From contig NZ_RWIS01000012.1 of the NCBI RefSeq assembly GCF_003944705.1, positions 62,001 to 126,000 of the forward strand: a stretch of DNA of 64,000 nucleotides, in the 5' to 3' direction. Under the pieces are notes generated by a model that did no database searches, was not told where the DNA came from, and saw nothing but the letters and a program-made list of their open reading frames with translations. The stretch is from Hymenobacter metallilatus. Lineage in GTDB: Bacteria > Bacteroidota > Bacteroidia > Cytophagales > Hymenobacteraceae. Shown one piece after another: positions 34,840 to 40,980 of the stretch. The translations under genes were made by a program, and so were the position numbers. The first letter of the stretch is position 1; every line of letters starts with the position of its first letter.

Positions 34840-34926
34840 ATGCTTAGCAACTCCGCGAAATGCTTCTACCTGATTAATCGTCCCGTCCAGGACGGGGTAG
34901 GGCTCTTTTGCGGTCATGGAAGCTAG
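34840..34926 (+). CDS. Putative leader peptide of hydroxylase-1 attenuator
   Basis: A 28-codon ORF encodes MLSNSAKCFYLINRP then VQDGVGLFCGHGS and a TAG. It has Cys-Phe-Tyr at codons 8-10 and Phe-Cys at 23-24, not a clear run of one amino acid, so the sensed amino acid is unclear. It has the same length (28 codons), the same Met-Leu start and nearly the same distance from its TAnnTTTG as the Tyr-rich leader of the second hydroxylase. Within it, GGGCTCTT (34900-34907) is the exact complement of the 5' arm of the following terminator, which supports a role in attenuation. Confidence 0.55.
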   Translation: MLSNSAKCFYLINRPVQDGVGLFCGHGS

Positions 34927-34961
34927 TTGTTACGCAGATGCTTCTCCTCTGAAACCACACA

Positions 34962-34997
34962 AGAGCCCGCTTCCGACAAGGAAACGGGCTTTTTTTC
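34962..34997 (+). terminator. Attenuator terminator before hydroxylase-1
   Basis: AGCCCG (34964-34969) pairs with CGGGCT (34985-34990), extended by TTCC/GGAA, and seven T residues follow. It lies 11 bp before the hydroxylase start codon and 35 bp after the leader stop. AAGAGCCC (34961-34968) can alternatively pair with GGGCTCTT in the leader. Confidence 0.88.
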
Positions 34998-35008
34998 TGC
35001 CTGATTAT

Positions 35009-35743
35009 ATGGAACAGCAACACTACGACCGGTACACTACCCAGGATCAGCTGGTTTGGAAGGTATTGTTCGACCGCCAAACGGCTTTGCTGCATAAACG
35101 TGCCTGCACGGCCTTCGGGAAAGGGCTGGGCGCTGTAGGGTTTCACCGGAACGCTATTCCTAATTTTGAAGAAGTAAGCCAACGCCTGTATAAGGCTACC
35201 GGCTGGCAGCTGGAGCCGGTACGGGGTATGCTTAACGATGCCGATTTCTTTGGTTTACTGGCGCAGCGCAAGTTCCCGGCTACCGTCTGGATTCGTTCCA
35301 TGGCACAGTTCGACTTCATTGAGGAGCCCGATTTGTTTCACGGCGTATTCGGCCATGCTCCGTTGCTGATGGACAGCGCCTTTGCGGACTTCCTGCATTT
35401 CCTGGGGCAGGTGGCCGCCCAGCACCTTGATGATGCCGTGGCCCTGGCCCGGCTGGAGCGCCTGTATGGCTTTACGGTGCAGTTTGGGCTGGTAGAGGAG
35501 CACGGCCAGACGCGCATGTACGGAGCCGGCCTGCTCTCCTCATCGGGCGAAATTCACCACTGCATCGGCGACGTCTCGCGGCGCTTTCCCTTTGATCTGG
35601 CCACTGTGCTGCACACGCCCTATAGTGAGGCGCACCTGCAGGAACAGTACTTTGTGCTCAACAGCTGGGAGCAGCTCACCGAAAGCGTAGCCGAACTGGC
35701 GGCGCTGCTGTCGAGCGGCTGGGAGTTGGAGCCGGTTGAGTAA
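35009..35743 (+). CDS. Aromatic amino-acid hydroxylase paralog with altered iron site
   Basis: The 244-residue protein is clearly of the biopterin-dependent hydroxylase family: QLVWKVLFDRQ, FHRNAIPNFEEVSQRL, KFPATVWIRSM, EEPDLFHGVFGHAPLL and MYGAGLLSSSGE. The two His iron ligands are kept (His111 and His116), but the third ligand, normally Glu in Y-W-F-T-V-E-F-G-L, is Gln158 (RLYGFTVQFGL), and the residue after the first His, normally Glu or Asp, is Gly112. The start is the ATG at 35009 just past the terminator. The protein may be a weak, altered or non-catalytic member. It is 42% or so shorter than eukaryotic forms but normal for bacterial ones. The canonical paralog follows 260 bp downstream. 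Confidence 0.88.
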   Translation: MEQQHYDRYTTQDQLVWKVLFDRQTALLHKRACTAFGKGLGAVGFHRNAIPNFEEVSQRLYKATGWQLEPVRGMLNDADFFGLLAQRKFPATVWIRSMAQFDFIEEPDLFHGVFGHAPLLMDSAFADFLHFLGQVAAQHLDDAVALARLERLYGFTVQFGLVEEHGQTRMYGAGLLSSSGEIHHCIGDVSRRFPFDLATVLHTPYSEAHLQEQYFVLNSWEQLTESVAELAALLSSGWELEPVE

Positions 35744-35746
35744 ACC

Positions 35747-35773
35747 GTCATTCCTCGCTCCGCTAGGAATGAC
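35747..35773. terminator. Small hairpin after hydroxylase-1
   Basis: GTCATTCCT (35747-35755) pairs with AGGAATGAC (35765-35773), with CGCTCCGCT between; GTTCTTTC follows. It starts 3 bp after the stop codon and may terminate the first hydroxylase transcript. Confidence 0.5.
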
Positions 35774-35807
35774 GTTCTTTCATTATTCCGAAATCCAAAA
35801 ACTCGTT

Positions 35808-35815
35808 TACCTTTG
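35808..35815 (+). promoter_or_regulatory. -7 promoter element of hydroxylase-2 leader
   Basis: TACCTTTG fully matches TAnnTTTG. No clear TTG is present 19-21 bp upstream. The leader ATG lies 6 bp downstream, so the transcript again would start almost at the leader start codon. Confidence 0.65.
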
Positions 35816-35821
35816 CCCTAC

Positions 35822-35908
35822 ATGCTGCTCACGTCCCGCTATTATTACGCTGCTACCTATTACGCTCCCCTCCGGAGTGGAGCGGCCGTGGCGTACGCGA
35901 GGAACTGA
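35822..35908 (+). CDS. Tyrosine-rich leader peptide of phenylalanine hydroxylase gene
   Basis: A 28-codon ORF encodes MLLTSRYYYAATYYAPLR then SGAAVAYARN and a TGA. Codons 7, 8, 9, 13 and 14 are all Tyr (35840-35848 and 35858-35863), and a sixth is codon 25. It begins right after a TAnnTTTG element and its stop lies 32 bp before a strong intrinsic terminator, which in turn lies just before the hydroxylase gene. This matches ribosome-mediated attenuation sensing charged tRNA-Tyr, the amino acid made by the enzyme downstream. GGAGCGG (35879-35885), just past the stall zone, can pair with CCGCTTCC in the terminator stem. Confidence 0.8.
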   Translation: MLLTSRYYYAATYYAPLRSGAAVAYARN

Positions 35909-35940
35909 GCTTAGCACTTCACCCTCCCCAGCGTCTTTTC

Positions 35941-35980
35941 AAGCCTGCTTCCGCTTCCTGCGGAGGCAGGCTTTTTCTTT
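35941..35980 (+). terminator. Tyr-attenuator terminator
   Basis: AAGCCTGCTTCCGC, loop TTCCT, GCGGAGGCAGGCTT form a 14-bp stem with one G-T pair, followed by TTTCTTTTT. It ends about 24 bp before the hydroxylase-2 start codon. Confidence 0.92.
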
Positions 35981-36003
35981 TTCCACTTTTTTCTGATTTT
36001 GAT

Positions 36004-36759
36004 ATGCAGTCTGTTCCTGCTCCCGTTGCTCCCGTTGCTCTGCCGCTGCTCACGCAGGTATATGCCGATTACACCCCCGCCGACCAGCACGTGTGGCAAC
36101 TACTCTTCGACCGGCAGATGACCCTGCTACCCGGTCGCGCCGCCGATGCCTTTCTGGAAGGTGTGCGCCGCGTCGGTTTCACTCGCGACGCTATTCCTGA
36201 CTTTCGGGAGGTGAACCCGCGCCTGCGGGAGCTAACGGGTTGGGAGTTGGTGGTAGTGCCGGGCATCGTGGACGACGCTGTGTTTTTCCAGCTACTAGCC
36301 GACCGCAAATTCCCCGCTACTACTTGGCTGCGCACCCTGGAGCAGCTCGATTACCTGGAGGAGCCCGACATGTTCCATGACGTATTCGGTCACGTGCCGT
36401 TGCTGACGGATGCCAGGTTTGCCGGCTTTCTGCAGGCGCTGGGCGCGGCAGCAGTGCACCACGGCCAGCGCTGGCCCGGCACCCTGGAGCAGTTTACGCG
36501 CCTGTACTGGTTCACGGCCGAGTTTGGGCTGGTGCAGCAGCCCGATGGCCTGCGCATCTACGGGGCCGGCTTGCTGTCCTCGCACGGTGAGGTGAAATTC
36601 AGCCTCAGCGAAGCGCCTACCCGCCTGCCTTTCAGCCTCGATGGCGTGCTGGGTACGCCTTTTGAGAAAGACAAATTTCAGGACCTCTACTTCGTGCTGC
36701 ATGATATGCAGCAACTCCCGGAAAGCCTGGCGCAGCTACAGGCCCGGCTGCTGGAGTAG
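36004..36759 (+). CDS. phhA: Phenylalanine 4-hydroxylase
   Basis: The 251-residue enzyme should convert phenylalanine to tyrosine with iron, oxygen and tetrahydrobiopterin. The iron site is complete: His125 and His130 in EEPDMFHDVFGHVPLL and Glu173 in RLYWFTAEFGL; Asp126 occupies the pterin-contact position. IYGAGLLSSHGE and the C-terminal segment FEKDKFQDLYFVLHDMQQL also match the family. The N-terminal 25 residues are Pro/Ala/Val-rich. It lies directly behind the Tyr-codon leader and terminator, so it is probably transcribed only when tyrosyl-tRNA is low, suggesting a biosynthetic role. Confidence 0.94.
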   Translation: MQSVPAPVAPVALPLLTQVYADYTPADQHVWQLLFDRQMTLLPGRAADAFLEGVRRVGFTRDAIPDFREVNPRLRELTGWELVVVPGIVDDAVFFQLLADRKFPATTWLRTLEQLDYLEEPDMFHDVFGHVPLLTDARFAGFLQALGAAAVHHGQRWPGTLEQFTRLYWFTAEFGLVQQPDGLRIYGAGLLSSHGEVKFSLSEAPTRLPFSLDGVLGTPFEKDKFQDLYFVLHDMQQLPESLAQLQARLLE

Positions 36760-36792
36760 GTTTTAGGGGATGAGGTGATGGACAAGCTTGAA

Positions 36793-36943
36793 CGTCATGC
36801 AGAGGCGTAGCCGAAGCATCTCGCGTGCTGACTTTGCTTCATATGGCCCAGCGTTTAAACCCTGGGCTACGAAGCGGTTATCGTTCAACGATTTAACAAC
36901 AGTAGCACGCGAGATTCCTCGCAGGCTCTGCATGACGTTCTAG
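36793..36943. repeat. Palindromic element, GAACGTCATGC type
   Basis: The outer arms GAACGTCATGCAGAG (36791-36805) and CTCTGCATGACGTTC (36927-36941) pair fully; inside, GAAGCATCTCGCGTGCT and AGCACGCGAGATTCCTCGC pair partly. It fills the gap between the convergent hydroxylase and DUF962 genes and is a divergent member of the GAAGCATCTC family. Confidence 0.75.
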
Positions 36944-36959
36944 TTCATCCAATAAACTA

Positions 36960-37445
36960 TCAATACCGCCAGCCGAGGCGGCGGTACACGAAATGCAGCA
37001 GCCACAGCGGCCCGATCAGCAAAAACTGCAGGTCTTTCAGAAACGACGGTTTTTTGCCTTCTACCTGATGGCCCCAGAACTGTCCCACCCAGGCCAGCAC
37101 AAACACAATGACGCACACGGCCCATAGCGGCAGCGCCGCCTGCGCCTGTACTACCCGCAGAGCCAGGGCCATGGCCAGCCACACCAGCACCATGCCCACC
37201 GCCAGCCGCCCCGACAAGCGCACGTAATACACCACAGCCAGTACCATTACCAGCGTGGCCCAGTTCAGCCATGGGCTAACGGCCCGCACCGCCGCCGGTA
37301 CCGGAACCGACCACAGCAGCCCCAAAATCGAAAACATAATCAGCGGCACGCACACCCAGTGTACCAGCTTATTGGTGGGGTTCTGGTGACTTTCGGCATA
37401 CTCGTTCAGCAGCCGCTGAACCGGGGAAACAAGAGCGGTGGACAT
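36960..37445 (-). CDS. DUF962/Mpo1-like membrane protein
   Basis: The start at 37445 (MSTALVSPVQRLLNEYAESHQNPTNK) was chosen over a frame that opens 58 codons upstream, because it places the conserved region at the N-terminus. The 161-residue protein has four hydrophobic helices, HQNPTNKLVHWVCVPLIMF near the start and FWGHQVEGKKPSFLKDLQFLLIGPLWLL near the end. These His-containing blocks define DUF962/Mpo1-like proteins; yeast Mpo1 is a dioxygenase in fatty acid alpha-oxidation, and the bacterial role is unknown. A terminator at 37561-37595 separates it from the hydrolase gene upstream. Confidence 0.88.
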   Translation of the reverse strand: MSTALVSPVQRLLNEYAESHQNPTNKLVHWVCVPLIMFSILGLLWSVPVPAAVRAVSPWLNWATLVMVLAVVYYVRLSGRLAVGMVLVWLAMALALRVVQAQAALPLWAVCVIVFVLAWVGQFWGHQVEGKKPSFLKDLQFLLIGPLWLLHFVYRRLGWRY

Positions 37446-37560
37446 GGCAGCAGCGTTAGTGGGAGCCAATAAGGTAATAGATTCCCGGCAGTCTGAAAAG
37501 TCAGAAAGGGGTGTAGAGGCGCAAAGCGCCGCGTTTCTGTAACCGTTGGTACCGACACGA

Positions 37561-37595
37561 AAAAAAGGCTGCCCATGCAGTGGGCAGCCTTTTTT
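37561..37595. terminator. Intrinsic terminator of the dienelactone hydrolase gene
   Basis: AAAAAAGGCTGCCCA and TGGGCAGCCTTTTTT form a perfect 15-bp stem with a 5-base loop. On the minus strand it lies 66 bp after the hydrolase stop codon. The stem has A and T tracts on both sides, so it works in either direction. Confidence 0.93.
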
Positions 37596-37660
37596 GTATC
37601 TGGGCCGAAGGATGCCCAAGTGAATCCGTGCACCCCGTAAAATCGGGTTGCGTCCGTGCT

Positions 37661-38524
37661 TTATTTCAGTTTCAGGTTTTTCTTGATGTAGGCTACCGAG
37701 GCGGCGTGGGCATCGTCGGCGAAAGGCTTGTTGTACTTGGGATTAGAGGGGTTGGCGAAGGCGTGGTCGGCGTCGTAGGTTTTTACCGTCAGGTCTTTTT
37801 TAGCCGCGGCCATGTCCTTGCGGAACTGGTCAACAACTTCCTGATTAATCCATTTATCCTGCTTGGCGAATACGAACAGCACGCTGGTGTTCAAGGTCTT
37901 GAGCTTGGCTACGTCTTTCTCGGGCATTCCATAGTAAGCCACGCAGGCTTTGGCCTTGGAGCCAGCCAGCAGGGCCGTCTGAATGCTCCAGCCGCCGCCG
38001 AAGCACCAGCCGATGCTGGCAATCTGGGCGTTGGGACCGGCGTATTGCAGGGCTCCTTTGATGATGGCCTGAGCCCGCTCGGTTTTCACGCCCTGCATCA
38101 GCTTGCCGGCCTGGTCGGCGTCGGTGGCTACCTGTCCATCGTAGAGGTCGAGGGCAATGACATTGACGCCGGGTAACTCTTTGGCGAAGCGGGCCGCTTC
38201 CTGTTTGATGTAATCATTCAGGCCCCACCACTCATGAATAACCAGGAGATACTTATCCGATTTGGTGTTGCTTTTGATTTCGAAAGCTTTACCGGTCTGC
38301 CCGTCGGTGGTCTTGAATTCAATCATGCTGCCTTCACCAGCATACGTAAAAGGCAACGGGGCATCGTGGCCACCCGAAAAATCTTCGTTGGAAGCCAGCA
38401 TGGCGAATACTTCAGTAGCGTTCTGACCAGCAGCGGGCTTGGTGCAGCAGCTCATCGAAGTCTGGGCCGAAGCCACGGAAAGTACGCTCAGCAGCGCGGC
38501 ACACAAAGTCCAGAGTTTTTTCAT
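37661..38524 (-). CDS. Secreted dienelactone hydrolase family protein
   Basis: The ATG at 38524 begins a signal peptide (MKKLWTLCAALLSVLSVASA), so upstream Met codons were discarded; the product is 287 residues. The alpha/beta hydrolase fold has LLVIHEWWGLNDYIK, VIALDLYDGQVATD, the nucleophile Cys in SIGWCFGGGWS, an Asp in VFAKQDKWIN and the His in DADHAFANPSN, the Cys-Asp-His triad of dienelactone hydrolases. Secreted forms are frequent in Bacteroidota, with unknown substrate. A cysteine-rich stretch SMSCCTKP follows the signal. A hairpin in the 5' region (38550-38598) may affect expression. Confidence 0.9.
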   Translation of the reverse strand: MKKLWTLCAALLSVLSVASAQTSMSCCTKPAAGQNATEVFAMLASNEDFSGGHDAPLPFTYAGEGSMIEFKTTDGQTGKAFEIKSNTKSDKYLLVIHEWWGLNDYIKQEAARFAKELPGVNVIALDLYDGQVATDADQAGKLMQGVKTERAQAIIKGALQYAGPNAQIASIGWCFGGGWSIQTALLAGSKAKACVAYYGMPEKDVAKLKTLNTSVLFVFAKQDKWINQEVVDQFRKDMAAAKKDLTVKTYDADHAFANPSNPKYNKPFADDAHAASVAYIKKNLKLK

Positions 38525-38549
38525 GGAGGTAGAGAGGGGAAAAAAATGA

Positions 38550-38598
38550 AGCATTCCAGTAGTAGTCGTGTACCTACACACATACTGCTGGAATGCTT
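38550..38598. promoter_or_regulatory. Hairpin upstream of the dienelactone hydrolase gene
   Basis: AGCATTCCAG(T)AGTA and TACTGCTGGAATGCT pair around a 20-base loop, 26 bp upstream of the start codon on the minus strand. It lies in the probable 5' UTR; no known riboswitch is recognised. Confidence 0.5.
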
Positions 38599-38702
38599 TA
38601 AACTGTGCTAACACTCGGATGTTTTCCGGTTGAGCTGGTCAGTGGTAGAAATGCTTCTACACCGCTGAGTACAGCAGTCTGATTCTTAATGTTAACAGCC
38701 CC

Positions 38703-40013
38703 TTAGCTGGTCCGAATGTCGGCTCGCAATTCCGTAAGTAGTGCGTATAGGCCCACGTACGTGCGGTTGAGGTAGATAAAATGCTCGGAGCCGCGGGGCT
38801 CTCGTTGCTGCCGTAACTCGGGTTGCTGCATCAGGTCGTCGCCGAGGGCGTAGAGGCTTTGCATGTAGGCCGGGTCGCCGAAGTCGAAGGTGGACTGGCG
38901 GAAGGGGCGGCCCACCAGCTCCAGCGAAGCGCGCATGGTGCTGACGTAAAACTCACGGCGGGCTGAGGTATCCTCGGGGCGCAGGACGCCGCCTTCTTCC
39001 AGCAAGGCGGCCAGCTGGGCAGGGTTGGCGAGGGTTTCGGGCGCGAGTAGGGCCGTGAACAGGCGGTGCACATCGGCCGGAATTTCCTTCACGCAGCCAA
39101 AATCCAGCACGCCCACGGTGCCACCATCGGCAGCGGAGAGCAGGAAGTTGCCGGGATGCGGATCGGCGTGTACTTGCCGCAGCTCGTTGAGCTGAAACAT
39201 GTAGAAGTCCCAGAGAGCCTGACCCAGCTGGTTGCGCACGGCCTGCGGCGGGTTGGTAGCCAGAAATTCCTTGAGGTGCTGGCCGGGTAGCCAGTCCATG
39301 GTAAGGATGCGGGCCGCCGACAGCGCGGGGTAGTATTGCGGAAACTGCAAATGGGCCAGTCCGGCGCAGGCTTGGGCAATCTGCTGGCCGCGGCGCAGCT
39401 CCAGGGCGTAGTCGGTTTCTTCGAGCAGGCGCGTTTCCACTTCCAGCAGGTAGGGCCGCACGGTGGCTTCATCAAGGCCCAGCACGCGCAGGGCAATAGG
39501 CTTCACCAGCCGGATATCGGAGCGGATGCTGTCGGCCACGCCGGGGTATTGCACCTTCACGGCCAGCTCTTTACCGCCTTTTCGAGCGAAATGCACTTGC
39601 CCAATGCTGGCCGCTTGCCGGGCTTCAATGTCAAACGCATCGAATACTTCAAACGGCGACTTGCCAAACGCCTCTCGAAACGTCTTCACCACCAGCGGGC
39701 CCGACAGCGGCGGCGTCTGGTACTGGGCCTGGGCAAACTGGTCGGCGTAGGCCGTGGGCAGGATGTTCTTTTCCATGGCCAGCATCTGAGCCACTTTCAG
39801 CACCGAGCCTTTCATTTCACTGAGCGTACCGTAGAGTTCCGCAGCATTGGCGGCGTGCAGGTCGGCGGCAGAGCTTTCGGCGCCCACGGCCCGCTTGGCG
39901 TAGTGCTTCACGTAGTTAGCTCCCACGTTAAGGCTGGTTTTGGCGAAACGCGCGGCGCGGGCCACTTTGGTGGTGGGCAGGGAGGAAAGTGGCTTGGGAG
40001 TGGAATCGGACAT
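38703..40013 (-). CDS. ABC1/UbiB (AarF) family atypical kinase
   Basis: The 436-residue protein has the ABC1-type atypical kinase layout: the modified N-terminal helix motif LSEMKGSVLKVAQML (the KxGQ motif in the form KVAQ), the ATP Lys in ELAVKVQYPGV, EETDYALELRRGQQ, the catalytic loop QVHADPHPGNFLL and the metal-binding DFG in VGVLDFGCVKE. Members influence quinone or lipid metabolism in a way not fully understood. There is no membrane segment. It follows the TetR-like gene 172 bp upstream on the same strand, a pairing I consider likely to be functional. Confidence 0.93.
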   Translation of the reverse strand: MSDSTPKPLSSLPTTKVARAARFAKTSLNVGANYVKHYAKRAVGAESSAADLHAANAAELYGTLSEMKGSVLKVAQMLAMEKNILPTAYADQFAQAQYQTPPLSGPLVVKTFREAFGKSPFEVFDAFDIEARQAASIGQVHFARKGGKELAVKVQYPGVADSIRSDIRLVKPIALRVLGLDEATVRPYLLEVETRLLEETDYALELRRGQQIAQACAGLAHLQFPQYYPALSAARILTMDWLPGQHLKEFLATNPPQAVRNQLGQALWDFYMFQLNELRQVHADPHPGNFLLSAADGGTVGVLDFGCVKEIPADVHRLFTALLAPETLANPAQLAALLEEGGVLRPEDTSARREFYVSTMRASLELVGRPFRQSTFDFGDPAYMQSLYALGDDLMQQPELRQQREPRGSEHFIYLNRTYVGLYALLTELRADIRTS

Positions 40014-40185
40014 GGAAGGGAAGAAGGATTAGGGATAAAAGGCTGAGGGAGACCCAGTAATTGGCAAACCATTAACAACTTGCCAGCTTTGTGCCCATTT
40101 GCACGCAGCCCGTCGGCCTTCTGTAGTCTGAGAATAGAAGCTTGTGTTTTTTAATCAATCCTTTATCCCTCATCCTTTATCCTAC

Positions 40186-40854
40186 TTACCACCGCACCAG
40201 AAACCGCACAAAATCCACGGCCGAATCCAGCGTGTTGCGGCCTACCAGATCGAAGCTCAGGGTGACGGCTTTTTCAACGGCGGCGTCGGTGCGCTCAAAA
40301 TCCACGGTATCATCTTTGGCGAAGAAGCCGAGCAGGAACAGCTGCTGCTGCCAGAAAAAACGCGGATAGCCATCCTGCAGGAAATGGCGGCTGGCTACCT
40401 CCTCCGTGCGCCGGCCTTCGCGCAATAGCTCAGCCACAAATACCTCAAACTCCTGGCGGAAATCGTCGAGGACGCGGGGTGAAAGGCCGGGCATACGGTG
40501 CAAGGAACGGCGCAGACTCTGCAGGGCGTAGCTACGGTTGCGCTTCAGGATTTCGAGTAAGGTATAGTAGTAACCCAGCAACTTTTCGCGGCTACCGTAC
40601 TCTTCCCACACTGGCTCACAGGCTGCTGTAGCGCGGGCCTCGCGGCCAAAGTCGGCCCAGATTTCCCGGTCGATGGCCTCAAAATTGGCGTAGCTGGCAT
40701 AGAATTCCTTCTCGGCCAGGCCCAGCTTCTGCGTGAGCTTGAACACCGATATCGGCGGATGGCCTTTGCGCAGCACGTAGTCGAGGTAGGCTTGCTTGAT
40801 GCGGGCTTTCGGCGAGGCGGCCGTTTCGGGGGCCACGGGTGGTTGCTGTTCCAT
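40186..40854 (-). CDS. TetR-like transcriptional regulator
   Basis: The start at 40854 (MEQQPPVAPETAAS) was preferred to a Met nine codons upstream, which would lie beside a palindrome. The 222-residue protein has an N-terminal helix-turn-helix of TetR type (ARIKQAYLDYVLRKGHPPISVFKLTQKLGLAEKEFYASYANFEAI) with the usual F-Y-x-x-F end, and an all-helical C-terminal domain. The C-domain (SLRRSLHRMPGL...FVRFL) does not match a ligand-specific subgroup that I know. It is the gene just upstream of the ABC1 kinase, probably its partner or regulator. Confidence 0.8.
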   Translation of the reverse strand: MEQQPPVAPETAASPKARIKQAYLDYVLRKGHPPISVFKLTQKLGLAEKEFYASYANFEAIDREIWADFGREARATAACEPVWEEYGSREKLLGYYYTLLEILKRNRSYALQSLRRSLHRMPGLSPRVLDDFRQEFEVFVAELLREGRRTEEVASRHFLQDGYPRFFWQQQLFLLGFFAKDDTVDFERTDAAVEKAVTLSFDLVGRNTLDSAVDFVRFLVRW

Positions 40855-40875
40855 AGTGCAGGTATAACAATGGTA

Positions 40876-40980
40876 TTTCACGCAGGGTTTCGCAGTGGGT
40901 GGCGTAGGGTCTCGCAGTGTCGTTCAACGGTCCACTGCGAGACCCTGCGCCACCCACTGCGAGACCCTGCGTGAAACCTA
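40876..40980. repeat. CACGCAGGG/CGCAGTGGGTGGCG palindrome
   Basis: TTTCACGCAGGGTTTCGCAG, TGGGTGGCGTAGGGTCTCGCAGTG and their complements CACTGCGAGACCCTGCGCCACCCA and CTGCGAGACCCTGCGTGAAA form arms of about 44 bp with two or three mismatches around GTCGTTCAACGGTC. The arm itself contains a direct repeat of GCAGGGT(TT/CT)CGCAGTG. It overlaps the end of the photolyase gene. Confidence 0.85.

Noticed and set aside
35009..35743. Tryptophan or tyrosine hydroxylase as the identity of the first hydroxylase paralog
   Set aside because: Nothing in the sequence indicates a different substrate, and the missing Glu ligand argues against any normal hydroxylase activity; left as unnamed paralog.
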